A DNA stretch of 64,000 bases from Sporichthya polymorpha DSM 43042 (GTDB lineage: Bacteria > Actinomycetota > Actinomycetes > Sporichthyales > Sporichthyaceae), in contig NZ_KB913029.1 in assembly GCF_000384115.1 (NCBI RefSeq), positions 4,811,057-4,875,056 on the forward strand, read 5' to 3'. Position numbers and translations under genes: made by a program. Of the stretch, positions 1-10,038 are shown piece by piece. Below the pieces are notes generated by a model. That model was not told the DNA's origin and made no database searches. It saw only the letters and a program-made list of their open reading frames with translations. The stretch's first letter is position 1. The number at the start of each line of letters is the position of its first letter.

Positions 1-1158
1 GTCGTACCGCCAGCGCGCCGCGACCGCCGCCTGCAGCAGCCGGTCCGGGTTCGTACCGCCGCCACCCTCCATGCGCCAGATGCCGACGCGCAGCACATCG
101 TCGCTCCGCCGTGCACCGGCCGCCTCGACGGCGTCGGCGAGCTGACGTGCCATCACGCCGCGGCGCACCGCCGAGGTGTGTCGCCGGACCACGTCGGCGT
201 ACACCGGGTGGGCGACCCGTAGCTGCAGGCGGCGCTCGTCCCGCTCGCACACGACCAGGCCGTGCTGCTCCAGTGTCTCGACGGCGTCCAGCCCCCCGGC
301 CATCTCCAGCTCGCGGCTGCCGAGCGGCTCCGCGTACGCGGCGAGCCGGAGCAGGTCCAGGGCCGCGGGGTCGAGGTCACGGAGGCGTGCGTCGACGAGC
401 TCCACCAGGCGGTCGGACGGCGCCAGCGCGGCCCGCAGCCGCCAGAGGCCCTCCTCCGCGACGAGCGTCCCGTCGGCCAGGGCGCCGAGTACGAGCTCAC
501 GCAGGAACAGCACGTTGCCGCCGCTGCGCGTCGTGAACTCGACGACGGCGGCCGGGTCGACCGGCGCCCCCAGCGCGCCGGTGAGCAGGGCCTCGACCGC
601 CTCGTGCTCCAACTGCGCGAGCTGGACGCGGTCGGCGAGGTCGTCCTTCCAGAGCGAGGTCACGGCGTCCGGCAGACGCTCGCCGCTGCGGACGGTCGCC
701 ACCACGAGCACCGTGTCCGTGGCGACCAGTTGGTGGATCAACCCGGCCGACGGCTCGTCGAGCAGCTGCGCGTCGTCGACGAACAGCACCAGCGGGCGAC
801 CCTTCGCCCGTTCCACCAGCTGCACCGCCGCCCGCCGCAGGAGGTCCTGCAGGGTGTCGGTCGCGGCGGAGCCCACGGCATCCGGGAGCAGGGCCGCGAA
901 GACACCGAGCGGTGTGCGTGCGCTCGAGTGGGTCGCCGTCACCCAGAGCGTCGAACGGCCCACTCCTTCGGCCAGCCGGCGGGCCTCGCGGGCGAGCCGG
1001 GTCTTGCCGACACCCGCCGGGCCGACCAGGACGACGCTGCGAGCGCGCGGCCCGCGGAGGGCCTCACGCACCTTCTCGATCTCGCGATCGCGTCCGGAGA
1101 GCGGCCACGCCCGGCCGGCGAGGAGGTCGACGCGTGCCGCCTGCGGGTCCGTCGTCAC
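1..1158 (-). CDS. LuxR/MalT-like AAA ATPase regulator, 5' part only
   Basis: The first 386 codons read on the minus strand; the gene continues past base 1. The protein has a Walker A motif (VGPAGVGKTRLA, near residue 45), a Walker B motif (LVLFVDDAQLLD) and the following STAND-ATPase arrangement (SGGNVLFLREL, then a winged-helix-like stretch ending VAHPVYADVVRRH). This is the usual N-terminal half of large ATP-dependent LuxR-family (LAL) transcription regulators, whose C-terminal HTH would lie outside the window. The GTG start at 1158 follows GAGGAGG; a second GTG at 1161 is possible, and an in-frame TGA lies just upstream. It is divergent from the SCP2 gene, so it may control that group, but this is inference from position only. 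Confidence 0.8.
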   Translation of the reverse strand, partial: MTTDPQAARVDLLAGRAWPLSGRDREIEKVREALRGPRARSVVLVGPAGVGKTRLAREARRLAEGVGRSTLWVTATHSSARTPLGVFAALLPDAVGSAATDTLQDLLRRAAVQLVERAKGRPLVLFVDDAQLLDEPSAGLIHQLVATDTVLVVATVRSGERLPDAVTSLWKDDLADRVQLAQLEHEAVEALLTGALGAPVDPAAVVEFTTRSGGNVLFLRELVLGALADGTLVAEEGLWRLRAALAPSDRLVELVDARLRDLDPAALDLLRLAAYAEPLGSRELEMAGGLDAVETLEQHGLVVCERDERRLQLRVAHPVYADVVRRHTSAVRRGVMARQLADAVEAAGARRSDDVLRVGIWRMEGGGGTNPDRLLQAAVAARWRYD

Positions 1159-1305
1159 CACCTCCTCCTCGACCGCGCTGTCTGGCGAGAGTGCCGCCCG
1201 TCACTCGAGGGAGTAGTTCCTTACTCTCCCGCCTGCTCGGGCGCCCCGGAATTCTCTCACTCAGTCAGGCAGATGGCCCGCTACGACGACGGAAAGGGAA
1301 GCCCG

Positions 1306-1719
1306 ATGGCGGTCTTCAAGGACGCGGAAGAGGTCTACAAGTACATCGGCGGGGCGTTCACCGCCGCCGTCAACGACCCGAAGTTCGTCGAGGCGACGAA
1401 GGGCACCGGACTCGTGATCCGGTTGATCCAGACCGACCCCGACTGCGAGATGACGATCGACTGGGAAGGCCAGAAGGTTCTCACCGGCGCGGCCGCGGAC
1501 AGCGTCCCCCACAACGTGCAGCTGCGCATGTCCAGCGACAACAGCAACCGGTTCTGGCAGGGCAAGCTCAACTTCACCCTCGCCATGGCGCAGCGCAAGG
1601 TCAAGCTCGACGGCAAGCGCTCGGTCGCGCTCAAGCTGCTCCCCCTCACCGGCGGGATCTTCGAGACCTACCTCGCGACGCTTCAGGCGGACGGCCGCGA
1701 GGACCTGATCGTCGGCTGA
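1306..1719 (+). CDS. SCP2 sterol-carrier-domain protein
   Basis: A 137-residue protein made of a single SCP2-type domain, which in other proteins forms a hydrophobic tunnel binding sterols, fatty acids or acyl-CoA. The GKLNFTLAMAQRKVKLDGK and LLPLTGGIFETYLATL stretches are typical of the family in actinobacteria. The ATG at 1306 is chosen over one at 1273 because GGAAAGGG lies 7 bases upstream of it. It is followed after 56 bp by an acyl-CoA-dehydrogenase-like flavoprotein and then a cupin on the same strand, suggesting one transcription unit acting on a lipid-like substrate. No catalytic residues are expected; it may deliver substrate to its neighbour. Confidence 0.8.
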   Translation: MAVFKDAEEVYKYIGGAFTAAVNDPKFVEATKGTGLVIRLIQTDPDCEMTIDWEGQKVLTGAAADSVPHNVQLRMSSDNSNRFWQGKLNFTLAMAQRKVKLDGKRSVALKLLPLTGGIFETYLATLQADGREDLIVG

Positions 1720-1775
1720 CGCCCCCACACGCTCTTCCCCCCGCTCGCACGACACACTTTGATCGGAGACCCCCG

Positions 1776-3023
1776 ATGACTCTCGAGCACGGCCGCACCC
1801 TGTCGGACGAGGACTTCGAGCCCTGGTTCGCCAAGGCTCAGGAGCTTTCCGAGTACTTCCGTGAGATCGGCATGAAGTACGACGCCGAGAACACGTTCGC
1901 CTATCCGACGATCCCGCTGTTCAAGTCCTCGAAGCTCGGTTCCCTGATCGTCCCGCCGGCCTACGGCGGCCCCGGGGGCAACATCCTCCAGCTGTCCAAA
2001 GTCATCACCGAGATGTCGCGTGGCGACTCAGCGATCACCCTCGCCTACAACATGCACTTCATCACCCTCGGCATCGTCATGAGCAACATGGGCGAGGTCC
2101 AGATGAAGAAGTGGCTGGACAAGATCAACGAGGGCGCGATCATCTTCGGCCCGTGGTCCGAGCAGCGCGCCGGCTTCTCCGGTCTCGCCGACACCAAGGC
2201 CATCCCCCAGCCCGGCGGCGGTTGGAAGATCTACGGCAAGAAGATGTGGGGCACCCTCGGCGAGGCCGCCGACATCGTCGTCAGCAGCGCCACGATCACC
2301 GACGCCGACGGCAACATCCCGACGGACTTCGAAGAGCGCGTCGCCGCCGAGATGATGTACATCAACGACTTCGAGGTCGACGAGAACGGCATCGGGAACG
2401 GCGTCCGCATCGAGAAGACGTGGAACGCGCTCGGCATGCACGCCACCGGCACGCACGTCATCGTCTTCGACGGGTTCTACGTGCCCGAGGAGAACTACGT
2501 CTGCGAGAACCGCACCGGCCTGTTCTCCTCGCTCGAGTGGGCGTCGCTGCTCTTCGCGAGCATCTACTACGGCATGTCGCTGCGCATCCTCGAGGAGACC
2601 CGGGCGACGCTGGCGAAGAAGCACCTCGGCGCCGTGTTCGGCGCGATCGCCGCGTCGGACGTGAAGGTCGGTCAGGTCGGCCACATCATCGACGGTGTCG
2701 GCGACATGGCGGTCCGGGTCGAGCAGAACCGCCGCATCCTGTGGCAGACCTGCAACGACGTCATCGACGGCTACGACGAGGAGTGGCCGATCGAGCTCCG
2801 CGTGCCGTACATCGGTCTCGCGAAGACGACCATCGCGTCCAACACGACCTGGATGGCGCAGAAGGCCATGTCGATGGTCGGTGGGTCGGCGTTCCGCAAG
2901 GGCACGATCTTCGAGCGCTTCTACCGCGACTCCTGCGCGGCGCTCTACCAGCCCCTCAACGCCGACCAGACCTACAGCTTCATCGGCGAGTACATGCTCC
3001 AGCCGGACGAGCTGAACGACTGA
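1776..3023 (+). CDS. Acyl-CoA dehydrogenase-like flavoprotein lacking the usual catalytic Glu
   Basis: A 415-residue protein with acyl-CoA dehydrogenase layout: helical N-domain (IVPPAYGGPGGN, SRGDSAITLAYNMH), a beta middle domain (SEQRAGFSG, WKIYGKKMWGT) and a C-terminal helical domain (GGSAFRKGTIFERFYRD). In true acyl-CoA dehydrogenases the segment after the conserved RD carries Y-E-G-T, whose Glu removes the alpha proton. Here that place reads LYQPLN, with Gln392 where Glu is expected. Similar losses occur in family members that act as flavin monooxygenases or on non-CoA substrates, so the reaction is open. The ATG at 1776 has GGAG 7 bases upstream. It is flanked by SCP2 and cupin genes on the same strand. 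Confidence 0.72.
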   Translation: MTLEHGRTLSDEDFEPWFAKAQELSEYFREIGMKYDAENTFAYPTIPLFKSSKLGSLIVPPAYGGPGGNILQLSKVITEMSRGDSAITLAYNMHFITLGIVMSNMGEVQMKKWLDKINEGAIIFGPWSEQRAGFSGLADTKAIPQPGGGWKIYGKKMWGTLGEAADIVVSSATITDADGNIPTDFEERVAAEMMYINDFEVDENGIGNGVRIEKTWNALGMHATGTHVIVFDGFYVPEENYVCENRTGLFSSLEWASLLFASIYYGMSLRILEETRATLAKKHLGAVFGAIAASDVKVGQVGHIIDGVGDMAVRVEQNRRILWQTCNDVIDGYDEEWPIELRVPYIGLAKTTIASNTTWMAQKAMSMVGGSAFRKGTIFERFYRDSCAALYQPLNADQTYSFIGEYMLQPDELND

Positions 3024-3042
3024 CGTCGGAGACTGGACAAAC

Positions 3043-3387
3043 ATGGGACGCGCCACGGTCACCACCGTGCCGACGAGCCCCTCCGCGTCGATGCCCCGCC
3101 TCACCGGCGGGGCATCGGTGTCGGTGGACGGCATCACCGTCGGGGAATGGACGCTCACGCGCGCGGCCTTCACCGACCGGCACCAGCACGTCGAGATCAA
3201 CACCGTGCTGGAGGGCGAACTCCACGTCACCTGCGAGGGCGAGACGCACGTCGTCCGCCCGGGGCAGACGATCGTCGTCCCGGCCGGAAGCCGGGCGACC
3301 TACGCCGCCCCCGAGTACGCCCGCATGAGCTACGTCTACGGCCCCGGCACCCCGGGGATGACCGACGTCGCCTACGAGGAGTTCTGA
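3043..3387 (+). CDS. Small cupin-domain protein
   Basis: A 114-residue single-domain cupin. The first cupin motif is visible as RHQHVEINTVLEGEL, with His47, His49 and Glu51 as likely metal ligands, and the second as VRPGQTIVVPAGSRATY. The second motif lacks the histidine common in metal-dependent cupins, so metal binding may be incomplete. It starts 19 bp after the flavoprotein gene, with a weak GGAG 11 bases before the ATG, and is probably co-transcribed with it. It is convergent with the next gene, with 3 bp between stop codons. Function could be substrate binding, isomerisation or sensing; the sequence does not decide. Confidence 0.7.
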   Translation: MGRATVTTVPTSPSASMPRLTGGASVSVDGITVGEWTLTRAAFTDRHQHVEINTVLEGELHVTCEGETHVVRPGQTIVVPAGSRATYAAPEYARMSYVYGPGTPGMTDVAYEEF

Positions 3388-3390
3388 GGC

Positions 3391-3966
3391 TCAGTAGGAG
3401 ATCGGCGGGTCGGCGTCGGACTTGACGTCGGACCCGCCGTCGTCGGCACCGCTGTCCTCGCTGTCGGAGTCCTCGCTGTCGTCGGACGGCGAACCGCTCG
3501 ACGCCGACGGGGACGCGGAGGCGCCCGAGGCCGGGAACTTCTCCAGATAGTCCTCGCCGGCGTCCTCGACGACGTCGGCGGCCTCCTCGGCCTCGGCCTT
3601 GTCGGCGGAGCCCTGAGCCGACATCAGCGTCTTCAGTGCCGCGTCGGCGGTGTCGAAGGTCGCGGGGTCGTTGGCCTTCACCGAGCCGAGGATCGCTTCC
3701 CAGATCGTCAGCAACCGTTCCTGCAGCTCGGGCAGGGCCGCCTCGTCGGACCCGAGCTTGGCGACGACGTCGTCGGCGTAGCGCTCCAGCTCGCGCCAGC
3801 CGTCGGCCACCTCGGACGCCGAGGCGCGCACGTCCTCGGGCTTGAGGTTGCCGGTCTCGGTGCCCACCTCGACATCGCTGCCGACCGGGTCCTTGTCGTC
3901 TCCCCCGCACGCGGCCGCTCCGGTGAGCAGCGCCGCGGCCAGCACGATCCCCGCCAGTCTCCGCAT
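3391..3966 (-). CDS. Secreted lipoprotein of unknown function
   Basis: A 191-residue protein with a lipoprotein signal peptide ending LLTGAAAC, so Cys20 is the likely lipidated residue and the protein sits on the outer face of the membrane. After it comes a helical region (about residues 40-125) and then a low-complexity Ser/Asp/Glu tail (about 140-185). I recognise no family. The start has no Shine-Dalgarno sequence, but TACGCT ends 6 bases before the ATG, suggesting a leaderless transcript from a promoter in the end of uvrB, which lies 19 bp upstream on the same strand. Confidence 0.72.
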   Translation of the reverse strand: MRRLAGIVLAAALLTGAAACGGDDKDPVGSDVEVGTETGNLKPEDVRASASEVADGWRELERYADDVVAKLGSDEAALPELQERLLTIWEAILGSVKANDPATFDTADAALKTLMSAQGSADKAEAEEAADVVEDAGEDYLEKFPASGASASPSASSGSPSDDSEDSDSEDSGADDGGSDVKSDADPPISY

Positions 3967-3972
3967 TGGCGC

Positions 3973-3978
3973 AGCGTA
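3973..3978 (-). promoter_or_regulatory. -10 box for a leaderless lipoprotein transcript
   Basis: TACGCT on the minus strand ends 6 bases before the ATG at 3966, and there is no ribosome binding site between. The position fits an RNA that starts at or next to the A of the ATG. Confidence 0.45.
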
Positions 3979-3985
3979 CGACAGA

Positions 3986-6103
<2,118 letters not shown>

Positions 6104-6109
6104 CCGCCC

Positions 6110-6115
6110 ACGGTA
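6110..6115 (-). promoter_or_regulatory. -10 box of uvrB, leaderless type
   Basis: TACCGT on the minus strand is followed by 6 bases and the GTG start of uvrB. Only the G-rich GGGCGG lies between, so the RNA probably starts at the start codon. Confidence 0.42.
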
Positions 6116-6229
6116 CGTCCCGCCACCGACATCCGGCGGAGAAGCTCCTGGCCTGCAGGTTTGGGAGGTGCGACGGTGGGCACGTTTCGCCCACCCCACT
6201 CCATCGGCACGCCCGCCACGGAGGCCCCC

Positions 6230-6934
6230 ATGTCCCTGTCCATCCGCAGCTCCCGAGCCGGAGCGCTGCTCGTCTCGGCCGCCGTCTGCGGCGCGCCGCT
6301 CGTCCTGTCCGGCCCCGCCGCGGCGGTCGACGCTCCCGGCAACAACGGCACGATCAAGGTCCACGCCCCCGACACCCCGTTCGAACGACGCGCCAACGAG
6401 CCGCGACAGGTCTGCAGCTTCTACCTCGCGGGCTTCAACTTCGACTCGAACCAGGTCGTCGACTACCGCTTCTCCCTGCCTCCGGGCGGGCCCAACGGCG
6501 GCGAGCCGCGGGGCAACCCCGGGTCGTTCACGGTGGGCCCGGACAACGGCCGGCCGGCCGGCGACGGCCGGACCCCCGTGCTCGACCCCGACGAGCACGG
6601 TCTCGAGAACGGTCGTTACCGGGTGACCGCCACGACCGACGACGGCTCCAAGACCAAGGTGTTCCGGATCGCCTGCGACGACGACGGTGAGGTCGTCACC
6701 CCGACCCCCACGCCCGGCGGCGGGAGTGGCGGTGACGACGGCGACGACGGCGGCGTGGGCGGGGTCGGGACCCCGCAGGACGACGGTGAGCCCGGCGTCG
6801 GCGGCGTCGCCACCGGGGGCGGTGGCCTGAGCGGCACCTCCGCGGGCGCCGACGTCGCGTTCCCGCTGACGGTGCTCGCCCTCGGGGGACTCGCGGTCGG
6901 CACGCTCACCCTGCACCGGCGCCGCGCGGGGTGA
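6230..6934 (+). CDS. Secreted, C-terminally membrane-anchored surface protein
   Basis: A 234-residue protein with a Sec signal peptide (cleavage near AAAVDA, residue 34), an extracellular domain containing two cysteines that could pair (VCSFYL and RIACDD), a Gly/Asp-rich low-complexity spacer, a hydrophobic segment ([20 protein letters not shown]) and an RRR tail. This is the architecture of a sortase-anchored or tail-anchored wall protein, but no clear LPXTG or LAXTG is present before the hydrophobic segment; the nearest is LSGTS. GGAGG lies 5 bases before the ATG. Its stop overlaps the start of the sortase gene by 4 bp, so it is a natural candidate substrate. Confidence 0.75.
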   Translation: MSLSIRSSRAGALLVSAAVCGAPLVLSGPAAAVDAPGNNGTIKVHAPDTPFERRANEPRQVCSFYLAGFNFDSNQVVDYRFSLPPGGPNGGEPRGNPGSFTVGPDNGRPAGDGRTPVLDPDEHGLENGRYRVTATTDDGSKTKVFRIACDDDGEVVTPTPTPGGGSGGDDGDDGGVGGVGTPQDDGEPGVGGVATGGGGLSGTSAGADVAFPLTVLALGGLAVGTLTLHRRRAG

Positions 6935-7575
6935 CCACCGACCCCCTGACGAGGTCGACGTCGGCCGCCCACCGGTCCCGCCGGTGGGCGGCCGCCGCGG
7001 CGTGCGTCGCCCTGCTCGGCGGATGCGGCGGCGGCGGCGAGGGCCCCGCCGTCGCCGGCGTCAGCCTGCCTGCGCCCACTCCGGCGGCGGCTGCCGGGAC
7101 CGCACCTGCGGCAGCCGAGGATCGGCCCTATCCCGCGCGGGTCCGCCTCCCTCGGCTCGGGATCGACGCCGTCCTGCAACCGCTGCACCTCGGGAAGCAG
7201 AAGGAACTCGTCCCGCCGGAGTACGGCATGGCGGGCTGGTACGAGGCCGGTCCGGAGCCGGGCGAGATCGGCCGCGCCGTCGTCGCCGGCCACGTCGACT
7301 CCAGGACCGGCCCGGACGTGTTCGCCGCACTCGGCAAGGCCCGCCCCGGCGACCGCATCCATGTGCTCCTCCGCGACCGTTCCACGGTGACCTTCGTGGT
7401 GCAGAAGGTCGAGATCCACCCGCGCAACCGGTTCCCGACGTCGCGCGTCTACGGCACCGACGGCAAGCACGCCGACCTGCGCCTGATCACCTGCACCGGC
7501 CGCTACGACCGCGCCCGCGGCGGCTACCAGGACAACGTGGTCGTCTTCGCCCGCATGGCCCCCGGCAAGGCCTGA
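6931..7575 (+). CDS. Sortase (class E/F-like)
   Basis: A 214-residue sortase that would cleave a sorting motif and attach proteins to the cell wall. The catalytic set is visible: His121 in AGHVDSRTG, Cys188 in LITCTGRYD, and an Arg in RARGGYQDN (191-196 region). The N-terminus is hydrophobic and contains LLGGC (Cys32), which could act as a lipobox; sortases are normally held by a transmembrane helix, so this is unusual. The GTG start overlaps the stop of the surface-protein gene (GTGA), giving coupled translation. The short length and Pro/Ala spacer (residues 48-65) fit actinobacterial class F enzymes, but class assignment is tentative. Confidence 0.88.
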   Translation: MTTDPLTRSTSAAHRSRRWAAAAACVALLGGCGGGGEGPAVAGVSLPAPTPAAAAGTAPAAAEDRPYPARVRLPRLGIDAVLQPLHLGKQKELVPPEYGMAGWYEAGPEPGEIGRAVVAGHVDSRTGPDVFAALGKARPGDRIHVLLRDRSTVTFVVQKVEIHPRNRFPTSRVYGTDGKHADLRLITCTGRYDRARGGYQDNVVVFARMAPGKA

Positions 7576-7615
7576 CGCGCCGTCACCCCCGCCCCGCCCG
7601 CCCCCCCCCCCTGTA

Positions 7616-7691
7616 CGCGCTTCACTCGCCGGGGACAGGCCTCACTCGCCAGGCCGGGCGAGTAAGGGCTGCTCCCGGCGAGTGAAGCGCG
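7616..7691. repeat. 75-bp inverted repeat, copy 1
   Basis: The outer arms CGCGCTTCACTCGCCGGG and its complement match perfectly over 18 bases, and an inner pair (CCTCACTCGCC / GGCGAGTAAGG) matches over 10 of 11. The element ends 113 bp before the AbiEi/DUF559 gene; a near-identical copy lies just after that gene. No open frame or transposase is present in it. A run of 11 C lies just before it (7601-7611). Confidence 0.85.
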
Positions 7692-7804
7692 ATTCGGCGA
7701 CGCCGAGGCGAGCGCGCGGCAGCGCGGCCTGTGGACAACTTCGCGGTCGGGGCGTGCGAATGGGCAAGAATCCCCGGGCAGACACGGCGAACCGGGGGGA
7801 CGTC

Positions 7805-8755
7805 ATGAAGCGACCGGACGACTGGGGAACGACGGCACCGCCGCGGCCGGGGGCGATCGAGCCGCTGATCCCGGCCGCGCGGGCGCGGGAGCTCGGGTAC
7901 ACCCGGGACGAGATCGAGCGCCTGCGCGTGGCCCGGGAGTGGGCGACGCTCCGCCGCGGCATCTACCAGCGGGGCGGACCGGAGCCGGACCCGCGCGATC
8001 AGCACGTCGCATGCGCCGGCGCGGCACTGCTCGCGGTGAGCTCCCCGGACGCGGTCGTCGCGCACCGGTCGGCCGGGGTGCTCTGGGGGCTGGACTTCCT
8101 CACGCCACCGGACCTCGACACCGTGTGGCTCGCGGTGCCGGAACTCGGCAAGGTGCGCACCTACCCGGGTCTGCGGCTCTGGCCGGCCCAGTTGCCGGCG
8201 GACCACGTCACGACCGGGCCGGGCGGCCTGCCGGTAACGACCGTGGCGCGGACGGTCGTCGACCTGGCGCGGCACCACAACTTCCGGCAGGGCGTCGTGC
8301 TGGCGGAATCGGCGCTGCGCCAGCAGCTCACGACGAAGCCGGAGATCGACCGGGTGCTGGCCGACTGCCGCGGGTGGCCGTACACCCGCCGCGCCGCCCG
8401 GGCGCTGGAGATCGCCGACGGCGACACCGAGTCCGTCGGCGAATCCTTCACCCGCGCCGTGCTCGCCGAGGCCGGCCTCCGACCCCAGGCACAGGTGAAC
8501 ATCTACCGCGACGACGGGACGAAGATCGCGCGGGTCGACTTCCTGTTCGCCGACGAGCGGGTGATCGTCGAGTTCGACGGCCGGGTCAAGTACGACGACC
8601 CCGACGCCCTCTGGAACGAGAAGCTCCGCGAGGACGCCCTCCGCGAGGCCGGCTATCAGGTGATCCGCGTGACGTGGGGTCAGCTGATGAACTCGGCCGA
8701 CGACTTCCTGCGCCGCGTCCGTGCTGCCCTCCGCCGCGGCCGCGCGCAGGGCTGA
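7805..8755 (+). CDS. AbiEi-type antitoxin / DUF559 nuclease-fold protein
   Basis: A 316-residue protein with two parts. The N-terminal ~60 residues (AARARELGYTRDEIERL, then WATLRRGIYQRGG) resemble the winged-helix start of AbiEi-family antitoxins of type IV toxin-antitoxin/abortive infection systems. The C-terminus (ARVDFLFADERVIVEFDG, then LREDALREAGYQVIRVTW) is a DUF559 domain, related to very-short-patch-repair endonucleases with the PD-(D/E)xK fold. No toxin (AbiEii nucleotidyltransferase) gene is adjacent, so it is an orphan. The ATG at 7805 has GGGGGGA 4 bases upstream; an in-frame ATG at 7760 lacks one. The gene is tightly bracketed by two copies of one inverted repeat. Target and role are unknown. 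Confidence 0.75.
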   Translation: MKRPDDWGTTAPPRPGAIEPLIPAARARELGYTRDEIERLRVAREWATLRRGIYQRGGPEPDPRDQHVACAGAALLAVSSPDAVVAHRSAGVLWGLDFLTPPDLDTVWLAVPELGKVRTYPGLRLWPAQLPADHVTTGPGGLPVTTVARTVVDLARHHNFRQGVVLAESALRQQLTTKPEIDRVLADCRGWPYTRRAARALEIADGDTESVGESFTRAVLAEAGLRPQAQVNIYRDDGTKIARVDFLFADERVIVEFDGRVKYDDPDALWNEKLREDALREAGYQVIRVTWGQLMNSADDFLRRVRAALRRGRAQG

Positions 8756-8761
8756 CAGACG

Positions 8762-8836
8762 CGCGCTTCACTCGCCGGCGACAGGCCTCACTCGCCCGAC
8801 CGGGCGAGTAGAGGCTGTTCCCAGCGAGTGAAGCGC
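8762..8836. repeat. 75-bp inverted repeat, copy 2
   Basis: Begins 6 bp after the stop of the AbiEi/DUF559 gene and matches copy 1 in arms (CGCGCTTCACTCGCCGG) and in the inner ACTCGCC pair, differing at only a few bases. It may also act as a terminator between this gene and the convergent serine-hydrolase gene, although there is no T-run. Confidence 0.85.
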
Positions 8837-8859
8837 AACCAGGGGCGAAGCGAGGCGCG

Positions 8860-10038
8860 TTACGCGATGCCGAGCTCGGCGTAGACGGCGGCTTCGAGGC
8901 CCATCGAGGTGGTGACGACGCCGGCGTCGAAGAACGGGAGCACCTGGGTCAGGATCATGCCGCCGACGCCGGTGGACCGGTCGATCCAGTAGTAGAGGTT
9001 GAAGATGCCGGCCCAGTCGCCGGTGCCGGCGCGGCGGGCGCCGGGGACGTCCTCGAGCACCAGGTGGAAGCCGAGGCCCCAGGACTCCGCGAACGGGAAC
9101 GGCGGGACGTCGTTGGTCAGCTCCGGGACGGTCGACACGATCCCCTCGGTCGGCATCGGGACGCCCTGCAGCTGATCGCTGAATGCGAGCTCCACGGTCT
9201 CCTGCTGCAGGACGCGGTTGCCCTCGAGCTCGCCGCCGCGCAGCATCGCGCGGAGAAAGCGGCCGTAGGCCTCGGCGGTGCCGTAGAGCCCGTGCCCGCC
9301 GGAGAAGTACTCGGGGTTCTCCGCCAGCTCGAGCGGGGTCTCGACCAGGCCGCCGTCCGGGGTGCGGGCGTGCACCGGCATCAACCGGGCGCGCTGCTCG
9401 GGCGTCGGGGAGAACGTCACGTCGGTCATCCCCAGCGGGCCGAGGACGTGCTCGTCCAGGTAGGCGTCGAACGGCTGTCCGCTGACCTGCTCGACGAGCA
9501 GCCCGAGCCAGTCGGTGTTGGTGCCGTAGTCCCAGATCTGGCCCGGGTCCCGGGCCAGCGGCACGTCGGTGAGCGCGGCCTTCTGCCCCGTCAGCACGTC
9601 CGGGGCGCCGGTGGCGGCGTGGAACTGCGCCATCGCGGCGTTGGTGAAGAAGTACGTCAGACCGGACGTGTGCGTCAGCAGCTCGCGCACCCGCGGCGAG
9701 CGTGCCGGCGGACGGAGGATCGGCTGCTCGCCGTCGAACCCGTCGAGCACCTGGAGCTTGGCGAACTCCGGCAGCAGCGCCGTCACCTCGTCGTCGAGCG
9801 ACATCCTCCCCTGCTCGACGAGCTGGAGAGCGGCCACGCTGGCGAGCGCCTTCGTGCACGAGGCGTACCGGAACATCGTCGACGCGCTGACGGCCTCACC
9901 GCCCGCGCGCACCGAGCCGGCGGCACCGGAGTACAGCGTGCCGTCGCGGTCGACGACGACAGCCGCTACGCCGGGGACGTGCCCCTCGGCGACGGCGTTG
10001 GCGAGGATGGCGTCAAGATTGCTCGCGTCGAAGGACAT
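8860..10038 (-). CDS. Serine beta-lactamase-fold hydrolase/esterase (class C-like)
   Basis: A 392-residue protein of the beta-lactamase/D-Ala-D-Ala-peptidase fold. The nucleophile motif S-x-x-K is SCTK (Ser60, Lys63), the second motif Tyr is in DYGTN (Tyr171), and the family stretches LLTHTSGLTYFF and LGPLGMTDV are clear. There is no signal peptide, so it is probably cytoplasmic, as in EstB-like esterases and small-molecule hydrolases rather than resistance enzymes. Its ATG lies within the last 26 bp of the lysyl-oxidase-like gene on the same strand, implying translational coupling. The substrate cannot be told from sequence. Confidence 0.85.
   Translation of the reverse strand: MSFDASNLDAILANAVAEGHVPGVAAVVVDRDGTLYSGAAGSVRAGGEAVSASTMFRYASCTKALASVAALQLVEQGRMSLDDEVTALLPEFAKLQVLDGFDGEQPILRPPARSPRVRELLTHTSGLTYFFTNAAMAQFHAATGAPDVLTGQKAALTDVPLARDPGQIWDYGTNTDWLGLLVEQVSGQPFDAYLDEHVLGPLGMTDVTFSPTPEQRARLMPVHARTPDGGLVETPLELAENPEYFSGGHGLYGTAEAYGRFLRAMLRGGELEGNRVLQQETVELAFSDQLQGVPMPTEGIVSTVPELTNDVPPFPFAESWGLGFHLVLEDVPGARRAGTGDWAGIFNLYYWIDRSTGVGGMILTQVLPFFDAGVVTTSMGLEAAVYAELGIA

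Noticed and set aside
1208-1236. Operator palindrome between the LAL regulator and SCP2 gene
   Set aside because: Only five bases on each side (GAGTA/TACTC) are symmetric; too short to claim.
7601-7611. Run of 11 C as a phase-variation tract
   Set aside because: It lies between genes, 29 bp past the sortase stop and not in a recognisable promoter, so no switching effect can be argued; length may also be a sequencing artefact.
7616-8836. Insertion sequence
   Set aside because: The bracketed gene has no transposase motif and I see no target-site duplication outside the repeats.
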